Shown here piece by piece: positions 8,772 through 16,833 of a stretch of 64,000 nt of DNA. The position numbers were made by a program, and so were the translations under genes. The stretch's first letter is position 1; the number at the start of each line of letters is the position of its first letter. Origin of the DNA: Lysinibacillus cavernae (lineage in GTDB: Bacteria; Bacillota; Bacilli; Bacillales_A; Planococcaceae); the NCBI RefSeq assembly GCF_009724685.1, contig NZ_WMEF01000016.1, positions 17,729-81,728 of the forward strand. The letters run 5' to 3'. The notes below the pieces were generated by a model, which worked only from the letters and a program-made list of their open reading frames with translations, was not told the origin of the DNA and searched no databases.

Positions 8772-9186
8772 CGATGTTTCCGAGCAAATTAATCAAACCA
8801 TCGAGGATATTTGGATCATTCTTGAGAAAATGGAAAGGGCCTATACTAAATTTCCCTTAAATAATCAGCAACATGTCCTTTTGACATTAGTGATTCGTCA
8901 TCCGTCCAGTTCACCCTCAGAACTAGCTGAAAAAATGGCTATTACGAAAAGCGCAGTGAGCCAGCAGTTAGCCAAACTCGAAAAGGAAGGCTATATCACT
9001 AAACTTCAACATGAAGAAGATAAGCGTGCATTTTCTATTGAATTGGGTGAGAAAGGATGGCTTTATAAACAAGAAGTCGAAGCGTTTAATCAACAGATTA
9101 CTGAAAAATATCATGCCAATTTATCCACGAAAGAGTTAGAGGATGTATTTGGTACATTACAAAAGCTAAAAAATATACTTGTGTAA
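8761..9186 (+). CDS. MarR family transcriptional regulator
   Basis: A 141-residue winged-helix repressor. The DNA-binding core spans residues about 30-95 (HVLLTLVIRHPSSSPSELAEKM, the recognition helix ITKSAVSQQLAKLEKEGYI, and a wing around HEEDKRAFSIELGEKG). The ATG at 8761 is preferred to the GTG at 8746 because the GTG lies within the ribosome binding sequence AAAAGGTGA. The gene overlaps the preceding small membrane protein by 11 bases. MarR proteins usually control neighbouring drug efflux or stress genes, and here the likely partner downstream appears to be broken. Confidence 0.85.
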   Translation: MKNNDVSEQINQTIEDIWIILEKMERAYTKFPLNNQQHVLLTLVIRHPSSSPSELAEKMAITKSAVSQQLAKLEKEGYITKLQHEEDKRAFSIELGEKGWLYKQEVEAFNQQITEKYHANLSTKELEDVFGTLQKLKNILV

Positions 9187-9257
9187 ATTACATAAATAGT
9201 TTGACAATTTACCTGTTATGTCTTATAGTATCCCTTAATATTAAAGGGGGAATAAAC

Positions 9258-9375
9258 ATGACCATTCTTCTTGTTCAATCCTACACGAAAAAACATCATC
9301 ATAGCCATTAGTCTTGCTATCTTTATTAATTTATTAATATTGAATAGGAAGACTATTTCTCATGTAATCGTATAA
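9258..9375 (+). pseudogene. Possible decayed MFS transporter remnant
   Basis: After a good AAAGGGGG ribosome binding site, an ATG opens MTILLVQSYTKK and hits a stop after 17 codons. Shifting frame at the A-run near 9290 continues with a membrane-like segment (NIIIAISLAIFINLL) and stops at 9375. This looks like the N-terminus of an MFS efflux protein that suffered a frameshift and a large deletion. The position after a MarR gene and a transporter-suffix protein fits. The family call is a pattern judgement on about 38 residues. Confidence 0.35.
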
Positions 9376-9415
9376 ATAAAGCTGATTGAGAGCTTTATCG
9401 TTATACGGTTTTTTT
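9369..9415 (+). terminator. Intrinsic terminator ahead of hisS-like gene
   Basis: CGTATAA plus ATAAAGCT pair with AGCTTTAT and TTATACG (two-base bulge), followed by seven Ts. It ends only about 15 bases before the ribosome binding site of the histidyl-tRNA synthetase gene. It may end the upstream transcript or attenuate into hisS. No T-box motif was found upstream. Confidence 0.75.
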
Positions 9416-9443
9416 ATTGGTCAAAAAAGAGGAGGAAATTGTG

Positions 9444-10724
9444 ATGAAAAAAATGGACTACCAAAATGTTAGGGGAACACAAGATTATTTACCAGAGCAG
9501 GAGGTTATTCGTCGTACCATTCGACGTACTTTAGAGGATACGTTTATGGCTTATGGCTGCAAACCGATAGAGACACCTATTCTTAACTATACAGAGCTGA
9601 TGGCTTCTAAATATGCGGGTGGTGCTGAGATTCTACAGGAAATGTATACATTAACGGATAGAGGTGAGCGTGATTTAGCGTTACGTTATGATTTAACGAT
9701 TCCATTTGCAAAAGTCGTAGCAATGAATCCGTCCATTACAATGCCTTTTAAACGCTATGAAATTGGCAAAGTGTTTCGAGATGGACCCATCAAAGCAGGA
9801 CGTTTTCGTGAATTTACTCAATGTGATGTAGATATTGTGGGGGTAGAGTCGCAGGCTGCTGAGGCAGAGCTAATGATGATGGCGATAGATGCATTTGATA
9901 AACTAAATCTACAAATTAGTATCCAATATAATAATCGCAAGCTTTTGATTGGTTTGCTGCAATTATTTAAGGTGGAACAGAATCAAATGAATCGAGTCAT
10001 TTTAATTTTAGATAAAATTGAAAAAATAGCCCAAAAAACTATGTTAGCGGAATTGCAGGAATTGGGGTTATCTGATAACAGCATCAAGAAAATAAAGCAA
10101 TTTTTAGATGAACGTGCTCAGATGAGTATGGCGTATTTTAAAGAGTTAGCTAACGAAAATACCTTTTTACAACAAGGTTTACAGGAATTAATGGAACTAA
10201 CGTCTTATTTAACAGCACTTGGAATAAGTGAGCAATGTCTGTTCAATCCATTTTTAGCGCGTGGGCTTGAAATTTACACAGGGACAATTTATGAAATCTT
10301 TTTAGCAGATGGCACCATCCGATCTAGTATTGGCAGCGGGGGGCGTTATGACAATGCAATTGGCGGTCTTTTAGGAACAGAGCAATCCTATGCCACGGTT
10401 GGTATTTCTTTCGGGTTAGATGTTATCTATACAGCTTTGGAACTTTCGGGAAAAATAGATCAGCAAGTCCCAATTACGGATATTTATATCATTCCCCTCG
10501 GAACAGAAAAGGAGTCTCTTAAGCTGGCAGCTGCATTGCGTCAAAAAGACTATAAGGTAGAAGTGGAGCTAAGTGGTAAGAGAGTGAAAAAGGCGATGGA
10601 AAAAGCGAATCGTGAAAATACACCAAAGGTCATTGTATTAGGAGAAGACGAGGTCACTCAAAACATGTATAAATTAAAAGATATGAAAAGTGGCGGGGAA
10701 GAAATCAGTACATTTATATTTTAA
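9444..10724 (+). CDS. hisS: Histidyl-tRNA synthetase paralog (HisS2 type)
   Basis: A 426-residue class II aminoacyl-tRNA synthetase that joins histidine to tRNA-His. It shows the N-terminal VRGTQDYLP motif, motif 2 (KRYEIGKVFRDGP, then AGRFREFTQCDVDIVG), the histidine-specific RGLEIYTGTIYE, motif 3 (GSGGRYDNAIGGLLG), and a C-terminal anticodon-binding domain from about residue 330 (DIYIIPLGTEKESLKLAAAL). The REFTQCDVDIVG stretch is more like archaeal/eukaryotic HisRS than the usual bacterial RQFHQFGVE form. It is thus probably a second, laterally derived enzyme beside a housekeeping hisS elsewhere. The start at ATG 9444 follows AGAGGAGGAAA. Catalysis is likely, since the key motifs are intact. 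Confidence 0.85.
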   Translation: MKKMDYQNVRGTQDYLPEQEVIRRTIRRTLEDTFMAYGCKPIETPILNYTELMASKYAGGAEILQEMYTLTDRGERDLALRYDLTIPFAKVVAMNPSITMPFKRYEIGKVFRDGPIKAGRFREFTQCDVDIVGVESQAAEAELMMMAIDAFDKLNLQISIQYNNRKLLIGLLQLFKVEQNQMNRVILILDKIEKIAQKTMLAELQELGLSDNSIKKIKQFLDERAQMSMAYFKELANENTFLQQGLQELMELTSYLTALGISEQCLFNPFLARGLEIYTGTIYEIFLADGTIRSSIGSGGRYDNAIGGLLGTEQSYATVGISFGLDVIYTALELSGKIDQQVPITDIYIIPLGTEKESLKLAAALRQKDYKVEVELSGKRVKKAMEKANRENTPKVIVLGEDEVTQNMYKLKDMKSGGEEISTFIF

Positions 10725-10732
10725 AAGTAAGG

Positions 10733-10771
10733 GCATATAGTCATTCATTTGGCTATATGCTTTATTTTTTT
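10733..10771 (+). terminator. Intrinsic terminator
   Basis: GCATATAG pairs with CTATATGC and is followed by TTTATTTTTTT. It ends the hisS-like transcript. Confidence 0.88.
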
Positions 10772-10863
10772 GTATTCGACGAGAAAAGGTTGCACTGCCA
10801 CGGGTGCTGTGTGCCATAACGCAGATAACTACGCTTCATTGATAATAAAAAGGAAATTTTTAC

Positions 10864-10913
10864 TTGCAATTAAAAGTAAATGTGTATATATTGTATATAA
10901 AGTATATATACAA
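10864..10913 (+). promoter_or_regulatory. Promoter and dyad operator of GntR-ABC operon
   Basis: TTGCAA (10864-10869), a 17-base spacer and TATATT (10887-10892) form a promoter. A perfect dyad, TTGTATATA-N5-TATATACAA (10891-10913), overlaps the -10 end and the likely start point. This is the expected place for autorepression by the YtrA-type regulator that follows. Confidence 0.7.
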
Positions 10914-10935
10914 TATTCTGTGAAGAGGTATTTGC

Positions 10936-11313
10936 ATGCAAATTATTATTTCAAACAGTTCAAAAGAGCCCATTTATGAACAAATTTATGGACAGATCAA
11001 AAAACTGATCTTAACAGGAGAATTACAAGAGGGTCAGCCATTGCCTTCCATGCGTCAACTTGCGAAGGATTTAGAGATTAGCGTTATTACAACAAAACGA
11101 GCTTATGAGGAGCTTGAAAAAAACGGCTTTATTTACTCTATTGTTGGGAAAGGTTCGTTCATCTCCGAACAAAATACAGAAATGATGAAGGAAAGAAAAA
11201 TGAAGGTAATCGAGGAAAAGCTGTCGGTAGCGATTCAAAATGCGAAGGAAATGGATATTAGCTTAGTAGAGTTAAAGGAAATGCTTACTTTATTGTATAC
11301 GGAGGATGAGTGA
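10936..11313 (+). CDS. GntR family regulator, YtrA subfamily
   Basis: A 125-residue regulator. Residues 8-75 form a GntR winged helix (PIYEQIYGQIKKLILTGELQ, GQPLPSMRQLAKDLEISVIT, TKRAYEELEKNGFIYSIVGKG). It is followed by only a short helical tail, which defines the YtrA subfamily. These repress ABC exporter operons and respond to cell-wall-active compounds. Its stop codon overlaps the next ATG (TGATG), so it is coupled to the ABC ATPase. A dyad operator precedes the gene. The inducer is not known. Confidence 0.88.
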   Translation: MQIIISNSSKEPIYEQIYGQIKKLILTGELQEGQPLPSMRQLAKDLEISVITTKRAYEELEKNGFIYSIVGKGSFISEQNTEMMKERKMKVIEEKLSVAIQNAKEMDISLVELKEMLTLLYTEDE

Positions 11314-12170
11314 TGGAAAATGTTATTGAATTACAGCATATACAAAAATCTTTTAATGGTTTTGAAATAAAAGATCTGTCAATCAAAGTTAAAAAGGGTT
11401 TTGTTACAGGATTTATTGGTGGAAATGGTGCAGGTAAATCGACGACGATTAAAATGATTATGAATTTATTACAGCAGGATAGTGGAACTATTTCTATTTT
11501 TGGTAAGCGCTATAAGGGCAACGAAAAGGAAATAAAACAACGCATTGGTTTTGTCTATGATGACAATATTTTTTATGAAAATATCACGCTAAAGGATATG
11601 AAAAGGATCATTAAACCAGCCTATAAAAACTGGGATGACAAGACATTTCAACAGTATATTAATCAGTTTGACTTGCCATTGAACAAAAATATGAAGACAT
11701 TCTCAAAGGGGATGAAGATGAAGGCATCATTAGCCATTGCATTAGCCCATCATGCTGAATTAATCATTATGGATGAGCCAACATCAGGACTCGATCCTAT
11801 ATTTCGCAGAGAGCTTCTAAATATTTTACATGAGTTAATGCAAGATGAAACCAAGACTATATTTTTCTCAACACATATTACAACAGATTTAGACCGCATT
11901 GCTGATTATATTACCTTTATTCATAATGGTGAACATATTTTCACGAAGGAATTTTATAAAATTGAAGAGGATTATGCCATCGTCAAAGGGACACTCGATC
12001 TATTAGACAGTGAAACGGAGCAAGAGTTCTTAGCCATTCGCAAAACAAACAGAGGCTTTGAAGCATTAACGGCTAATAAACAACGTGTGGCAACTATATT
12101 TGGTGACACCGTTGTTGTAGAAAAACCTACGCTTGAAGACATTATGTATTATACAAAGAAGGGATGGTAA
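11313..12170 (+). CDS. ABC exporter ATP-binding protein (YtrB/BcrA-like)
   Basis: A 285-residue ATPase with Walker A GGNGAGKST, an ABC signature reduced to FSKGMKMK, Walker B LIIMDEP with the following SGLDP, and the H-loop (FFSTHITTD). A C-terminal extension of about 75 residues is typical of exporters with separate permeases. It energises the membrane protein encoded 5 bases downstream. The ATG at 11313 overlaps the stop of the GntR gene and follows GGAGG. Cognate substrates of such systems include antimicrobial peptides or wall-acting compounds; the substrate here is unknown. Confidence 0.88.
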   Translation: MENVIELQHIQKSFNGFEIKDLSIKVKKGFVTGFIGGNGAGKSTTIKMIMNLLQQDSGTISIFGKRYKGNEKEIKQRIGFVYDDNIFYENITLKDMKRIIKPAYKNWDDKTFQQYINQFDLPLNKNMKTFSKGMKMKASLAIALAHHAELIIMDEPTSGLDPIFRRELLNILHELMQDETKTIFFSTHITTDLDRIADYITFIHNGEHIFTKEFYKIEEDYAIVKGTLDLLDSETEQEFLAIRKTNRGFEALTANKQRVATIFGDTVVVEKPTLEDIMYYTKKGW

Positions 12171-12174
12171 AGGT

Positions 12175-12789
12175 ATGTTGAACCTTATTCTAAAGGATGT
12201 TTTAATTCAAAAAAACATTCTAATCATTTATATAGCCACGATTATACTTTATTTATTGGTCAATGTTTCTCCGGTATTCATCGTATTTGTTTATAGTGTT
12301 GTATTTATTTTGAATGCTTTTTCTAATGACGAAAAAGATAATGCTAATATTTTACTTAATTCATTACCCTATACGAGAAGAGAAATTGTCAGTTCAAAAT
12401 ATATTGGGGCATTAATTTTTACAGGACTCTTTATGTTGTATACGTATGTGGTCAACTTTTTTTTGAATGAGCAAGAGGTAGTAGTATTGTGGAAAGAAAT
12501 ACTGCTTACTATGGGTCTCGTTATGATTGCCATCACATTTATCTTACCTATTTCCTATAAATTTAAAACGAAGTATTTAACTATCGTTGCTGTTGCTTTA
12601 TTTGGAGTTTATATGGTGATGGTTAATTATTTTGTACCTAATTTTGATGGTAAAGTAAGAGCCCTCGTACAAAAATTCATGACTTTACAGGATCTACAAC
12701 TATACCTTTTTGCCACAGTTATCATTGTTTTCTTATATGTTGGCTCATGGTTACTGTCTATTCGTATTTATGAGCGAAAGGCTTTTTAA
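12175..12789 (+). CDS. ABC-2 type permease
   Basis: A 204-residue integral membrane protein with about six hydrophobic segments (NILIIYIATIILYLLVN, VFIVFVYSVVFILNAF, YIGALIFTGLFMLYTYVV, and three more). The motif NDEKDNANILLNSLPYTRREIV between segments 2 and 3 is characteristic of ABC-2 membrane proteins of the YtrC/BcrB kind. It would form the export channel with the preceding ATPase. ATG 12175 is preferred to the in-frame start at 12133, which lies well within the ATPase gene. A strong terminator follows. Confidence 0.82.
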   Translation: MLNLILKDVLIQKNILIIYIATIILYLLVNVSPVFIVFVYSVVFILNAFSNDEKDNANILLNSLPYTRREIVSSKYIGALIFTGLFMLYTYVVNFFLNEQEVVVLWKEILLTMGLVMIAITFILPISYKFKTKYLTIVAVALFGVYMVMVNYFVPNFDGKVRALVQKFMTLQDLQLYLFATVIIVFLYVGSWLLSIRIYERKAF

Positions 12790-12793
12790 TGAA

Positions 12794-12833
12794 AAAACGG
12801 CTGATTCCATTCAATTAAGGGATAAGCCGTTTT
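12794..12833. terminator. Bidirectional terminator between convergent ABC operons
   Basis: AAAACGGCT pairs with AGCCGTTTT, with T-runs on both strands. It serves the GntR-ABC operon on the plus strand and the second ABC operon on the minus strand. Confidence 0.85.
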
Positions 12834-12839
12834 TAATTA

Positions 12840-14462
12840 CTATTTAGAAGATCTAAACGCAACTTTCCAAACCACGATATTGATGAAGAAAAGCATCATC
12901 AAATATACAGTAGACCCAAATGTCACCTGACTAGCAATTAAGTAGTGCAGCTCTGCAAGCATACCTAATGGGATAAATAACAAAAATACTTTCCAGCCTT
13001 GAGCATCTCCGACTTCATCATATGGTTTAGTAAAAGGTATTTTGTTGCTCATCGTAACGAAACAGATGACTGTAAACAACCAGCTCGTTACTAAAACCAC
13101 AAGTAAATCTGGAATAATTCGTATGCCGTAAATATAGTTAAACACGATACTTAGTACTAAAAATAATGGACTATACAATTTGATTAAAAAAGCCTTTAAG
13201 CTACCCTTTTGTAAATGTGTATAGTCTTTAATTGGGAGAGTTTTATAGATCCAAGCAGCCTTATATTTAGCAGAGTGACCCAGCAAAAGTACAGCGGATG
13301 GAATTATCATCATACTAAAATAGATATGTAAGTAGCCAAAACTACTAGCATAATCAATCTCTTCGGATCTGCTAAATGTAAACATAAAAATAAATGGAAT
13401 AATAAACGAAAAACCTAAAGATGGATAGACCTTTAGCTTAAACTCTCGCTCTTGCTTCATCATCAAAGTGGCGAAGCGATAGAAAGCTCGTTCTTCATGT
13501 GTTCTACACACAAGCGTTAATAAAAATGTCTTCAGTCGATTGTTCTTCTCTTTTTTAGATTTACTTGTACTTAGCAGTTTTTGGAGATTACGTTCAAACG
13601 TTGGAATAAGCTTGATATATACCCAAATCGAAATGATGGGCATAATCAGTGCTAAGATACTGTAGATTACTGTCAATAAGGATGTGTCACCATGTAATAC
13701 TAATTCATAAGGAGCGGCAAACCACATCGGTATTAGGAAGAGGCTCCACCAATGAAACGACACCACCATATCTAAATTGACGAATTCAAAGGATCGAATA
13801 AGAACTTGATAGCCAATCATCAGCATCAAAGACAAAGCAATTTGAACATAGTTGATCATATCTTTCAGCTTTTCACCATCAAAGAAGCGTAAAATTGCAA
13901 TATATAAAATGGCTGTAAACGCAACAATCAATAAATTAATTAATAGTATCTCAAGACCTGTTAAAATAAAAAATACAATTCCTTGTGTAAAAAGACTGAC
14001 TACAAGAGGGATGGCGGTTAGGGCCATCGTTAAATAGGTTAAATAAATAAAAATATGCATAAACTTTGCTGCATTGATTGTTCTAGCCGAAATAGGCTTC
14101 GTTGAGAGTATGCTTTTGTCTCTGACATCCAAGAGTACAGAAGAAAAATCGGAAATCAGGGAAGTCATAATTAAAAATATGATCATCGCATACGCAATAC
14201 TCATTTGAAAAAGAAAGTTTTGACCAAACCCCATAAGAGGGATGAGCACAAGTCCAAATAAAACATAAATCCATAGAGACTTAATGTAACCGTATTTTTG
14301 ATCCTCTTTCTTTTTGTTCTGATTAAATATGGTTGGTACTTTACGTTCATCCATCGTTAATTTTATATGGAGGATTTTTCTCATCATGTCATAGTCAATG
14401 CCTGTTTTCACAAAAAGCAATCGGAATCTATCAAGCAATTGTAGCGTTTTGAAATCTGTCAT
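12840..14462 (-). CDS. Large ABC transporter permease
   Basis: A 540-residue membrane protein with about 12 hydrophobic segments in two halves, separated by a hydrophilic stretch near residues 285-330 (FERNLQKLLSTSKSKKEKNNR). The N-terminal motif DVRDKSILSTKPIS is seen in ABC-2 permeases of the Bacillus type. The start overlaps the stop of the ATPase gene by ATGA, so the two are translationally coupled. It should form an exporter with that ATPase. The substrate is unknown. Confidence 0.78.
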   Translation of the reverse strand: MTDFKTLQLLDRFRLLFVKTGIDYDMMRKILHIKLTMDERKVPTIFNQNKKKEDQKYGYIKSLWIYVLFGLVLIPLMGFGQNFLFQMSIAYAMIIFLIMTSLISDFSSVLLDVRDKSILSTKPISARTINAAKFMHIFIYLTYLTMALTAIPLVVSLFTQGIVFFILTGLEILLINLLIVAFTAILYIAILRFFDGEKLKDMINYVQIALSLMLMIGYQVLIRSFEFVNLDMVVSFHWWSLFLIPMWFAAPYELVLHGDTSLLTVIYSILALIMPIISIWVYIKLIPTFERNLQKLLSTSKSKKEKNNRLKTFLLTLVCRTHEERAFYRFATLMMKQEREFKLKVYPSLGFSFIIPFIFMFTFSRSEEIDYASSFGYLHIYFSMMIIPSAVLLLGHSAKYKAAWIYKTLPIKDYTHLQKGSLKAFLIKLYSPLFLVLSIVFNYIYGIRIIPDLLVVLVTSWLFTVICFVTMSNKIPFTKPYDEVGDAQGWKVFLLFIPLGMLAELHYLIASQVTFGSTVYLMMLFFINIVVWKVAFRSSK

Positions 14463-15241
14463 GATTCCACTCCTCTAACAATAGACACAAATTTCTTGCC
14501 AATTTCCTGATGCTCATGAAATCCTGTTAACTGGTTAAAAATTCTTTCCAATGTTCCTTCGGTGTTATCTGCTTGTAGCTCCGCAAATGTTCCGTCTGCT
14601 GCAATTTTTCCATCATACAGGAGAATGATGCGACTGCTGATTTTTTCAACTACATCCATAATATGAGATGAGTAAAAGATGGTTTTTCCTTGGGCAGCTA
14701 GTTGCGTTAAGATTTCTTTAAATATCATGACACTGTTGGCATCTAAGCCGTTGATTGGTTCATCTAAAAATAAAAGATCTGGATTATGTAAGAGGCTGGC
14801 AATGATTAGTAGCTTCTGCCGCATGCCCTTTGAATAAGAAGAAATTCTAGAATGGTACGCTTCACCGACGCCAAACAGCTCCATTAAAGATTTTGATTTG
14901 TCAGCAGCCTCCTCTAGCTCTAGTCCATACAGTTGCCCGATAAAAGTTAAATATTCGTAGCCAGTTAAGTTGTCATAAACATCCGCGATTTCGGGAACGT
15001 AACCAATTCGCCGCTTATAGTCGATTTGATCTTGCCCAATACTTTCCCCAAAGAGTTTGATTTCCCCGCCGTAATCACCTTCGAGCCCTAGAATAAGCTT
15101 TACAGTCGTGCTTTTACCAGCGCCATTCGGACCGATATAGCCAATAATCTCTCCTCTAGATGCATGGAGGTCAATCCCCTTCAATATTTCCTTGTTTCCA
15201 TAACTCTTTGTTAAATTCGTAATCGTTAAAATTTCTTCCAT
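14459..15241 (-). CDS. ABC transporter ATP-binding protein
   Basis: A 260-residue ATPase with Walker A GPNGAGKST, signature YSKGMRQK, Walker B LLFLDEP and the following INGLD, and an H-loop in IFYSSHIMD. It energises the large permease encoded downstream by a 4-base overlap. The ATG at 15241 lies 11 bases after AAGGAG; the GTG at 15253 is inside that ribosome binding site and is rejected. It resembles ATPases of lipid, peptide or drug exporters. Confidence 0.88.
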   Translation of the reverse strand: MEEILTITNLTKSYGNKEILKGIDLHASRGEIIGYIGPNGAGKSTTVKLILGLEGDYGGEIKLFGESIGQDQIDYKRRIGYVPEIADVYDNLTGYEYLTFIGQLYGLELEEAADKSKSLMELFGVGEAYHSRISSYSKGMRQKLLIIASLLHNPDLLFLDEPINGLDANSVMIFKEILTQLAAQGKTIFYSSHIMDVVEKISSRIILLYDGKIAADGTFAELQADNTEGTLERIFNQLTGFHEHQEIGKKFVSIVRGVES

Positions 15242-15339
15242 TTTGTAGCTCACTCCTTCATTTTAGAAAAATTAACCATTAATACACTATAACATATTAA
15301 AAGTGAGTTTATTCCTTTTGGTAAAAGGGAGCATATCAA

Positions 15340-15411
15340 ATGGATGAGAATAATGAACCTATAATTCAATATTTATCTGAGCTAAAAGTGACGATACCAG
15401 TTCAGTCATAA
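15340..15411 (+). CDS. Possible 23-residue small protein or gene relic
   Basis: ATG follows an AAAAGGGAG ribosome binding site at proper spacing and opens a 23-codon frame (MDENNEPIIQYLSELKVTIP, then VQS). It ends exactly where a perfect 21-bp inverted repeat begins. It may be a small protein or the surviving end of a deleted gene that kept its terminator. I do not recognise it. Confidence 0.35.
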   Translation: MDENNEPIIQYLSELKVTIPVQS

Positions 15412-15457
15412 CCAATTAAAAGTAGAGAAAATACCCTTTTCTCTACTTTTAATTGGT
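15411..15457. terminator. Perfect 21-bp inverted repeat hairpin
   Basis: Two 21-base arms (15411-15431 and 15437-15457) are perfect complements around a 5-base loop (TACCC). The 3' arm begins with TTTTCTCTAC and ends in AATTGGT, followed by ATATTTTAG. It is probably a terminator usable in both directions, unusually long and exact for its kind. Confidence 0.7.
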
Positions 15458-15547
15458 ATATTTTAGTTGTTTTGAAGCTAGTATTGTATTTATCATTTCT
15501 TATATAATTAGAATAAACGCTCTACTAATAAAGAAATGAGGTGTGGG

Positions 15548-16246
15548 ATGTTAATTAAATCTAATGAAGATTTGCTTATTTTATTAGATCGTCTGTTACG
15601 AGAGCCACAACATTTTTGGAATGATTTTTATGATGATACCTTTCAAAAGATTCCTTTCTTTGTTAATAAGCCTGACGAAAATTTAGTACATTATTTTGCA
15701 ACGGAAAAGATTTTTCCCGGCAAAGTTTTAGAATTGGGTTGTGGTGCTGGGCGTAATGCCATTTATTTAGCTAAAAAGGGATGTTCCGTGGTTGGAGTGG
15801 ACATATCAGACAAAGCGCTAGATTGGGCTAAAAAGAGAGTGGATGAAGAAAACGTAGATGTAGAATTAGTGTGTGCTAATATTTTTGAGTTAGATTTACA
15901 ACAGGAAAGTTTTGATTTTATTTATGATTCGGGGTGTTTTCATCATATAGCGCCACATCGCCGAGTCAGTTATATAGATATGATTAATAATTTATTAAAG
16001 CCAGATGGATACTTTGCATTATGTTCGTTTGAGGAAAATGGTGCATTTGGAGGCTCTGCTATGTCGGATGAGGAAGTATATTTAAAGCGTAGTTTAGAGG
16101 GAGGACTTGGTTATTCAAAAGGCCAACTACAAGAAATATTTCAGTTTTTAGAGGAGATTGAAATACGGAAAATGCTGCCTATGTCTACGGAAGAGCCACA
16201 TTTTGGTTTAGAAGGCTTTATTGTAGGTTTATTTAAAAAAATTTAG
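15548..16246 (+). CDS. Class I SAM-dependent methyltransferase
   Basis: A 232-residue methyltransferase with a Rossmann-type SAM fold. Motif I is VLELGCGAGRNAIYLAKKG, motif II contains VVGVDISDKALDWA, and a post-motif FDFIYDSGCFHHIAPHRR resembles TehB/thiopurine-type enzymes. The ATG at 15548 follows a TGAGGTG ribosome binding site; an upstream ATG at 15536 adds four residues and lacks one. The downstream grpB-like gene begins 15 bases later, so the two may be cotranscribed. The methyl acceptor is unknown. Confidence 0.82.
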   Translation: MLIKSNEDLLILLDRLLREPQHFWNDFYDDTFQKIPFFVNKPDENLVHYFATEKIFPGKVLELGCGAGRNAIYLAKKGCSVVGVDISDKALDWAKKRVDEENVDVELVCANIFELDLQQESFDFIYDSGCFHHIAPHRRVSYIDMINNLLKPDGYFALCSFEENGAFGGSAMSDEEVYLKRSLEGGLGYSKGQLQEIFQFLEEIEIRKMLPMSTEEPHFGLEGFIVGLFKKI

Positions 16247-16261
16247 CAAGGTGAACGACAG

Positions 16262-16786
16262 ATGAAAAAAATTGAAGTGGTATTGTCCGAATATGACCCA
16301 AATTGGGAACAACAATTTTTATATGAGAAAAGAAGAATTCAAGAAGTTATTGGTCATTCAATAGTAGGGATTGAACATATTGGCAGCACATCTATCAAAG
16401 GTTTAAAGGCTAAACCCATTATTGATATTTTACTAGGCGTCCAAAGTATAGAAGAAGTGCCAGAACTAATAGAGGCGTTAAAAAATATTGAGTATGAATA
16501 TGTTCCAAAACCAGAGCTAATGGATAGAAGATTTTTTAGAAAAGGGCTATGGGGACAAGGAACAAGTCATTTACACATATGCGAATATAACAGTAATGAA
16601 TGGAATGACAAATGCCTTTTCCGAGATTATCTACGATTAAATGCTCAAGCCGCCAATGAATATGAAGCTTTAAAAGAACAGCTTGCCGATCATTTTCAAA
16701 ATGATCGCCCAACCTATACACAGAAAAAAGAGCCTTTCATTCAAAAGATTATTACTAAAGCAAAAAATGAAGGTTATGAAAAATAA
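16262..16786 (+). CDS. GrpB family protein (predicted nucleotidyltransferase fold)
   Basis: A 174-residue protein of the GrpB/DUF427-like UPF0157 family. The signature EHIGSTSIKGLKAKPIIDILLGV (family form: GSTSIxGLxAKPIIDI) lies at residues about 38-60. HLHICEYNSNEWNDKCLFRDYLR, at about 102-124, is also typical. The fold belongs to the nucleotidyltransferase superfamily, but no reaction is established. The ribosome binding site is AAGGTGA. It probably shares a transcript with the methyltransferase. Confidence 0.88.
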   Translation: MKKIEVVLSEYDPNWEQQFLYEKRRIQEVIGHSIVGIEHIGSTSIKGLKAKPIIDILLGVQSIEEVPELIEALKNIEYEYVPKPELMDRRFFRKGLWGQGTSHLHICEYNSNEWNDKCLFRDYLRLNAQAANEYEALKEQLADHFQNDRPTYTQKKEPFIQKIITKAKNEGYEK

Positions 16787-16817
16787 AGCCATTCTCAAAA
16801 AATTAGAGAATGGCTTT
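16785..16817. terminator. Bidirectional terminator
   Basis: AAAGCCATTCTC pairs with GAGAATGGCTTT across a 9-base loop, between convergent genes. Confidence 0.85.
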
Positions 16818-16833
16818 CTACTATTATAATGGG

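Noticed and set aside
9187..9443. T-box riboswitch before the histidyl-tRNA synthetase gene
   Set aside because: A terminator hairpin is present, but no T-box core (GGTGG-ACCGCG type) or specifier stem is visible. The leader is also too short once the upstream relic is taken into account.
10749..10979. 76-residue ORF before the GntR gene
   Set aside because: It begins inside the hisS terminator, crosses the promoter and operator, and has no ribosome binding site or protein-like composition.
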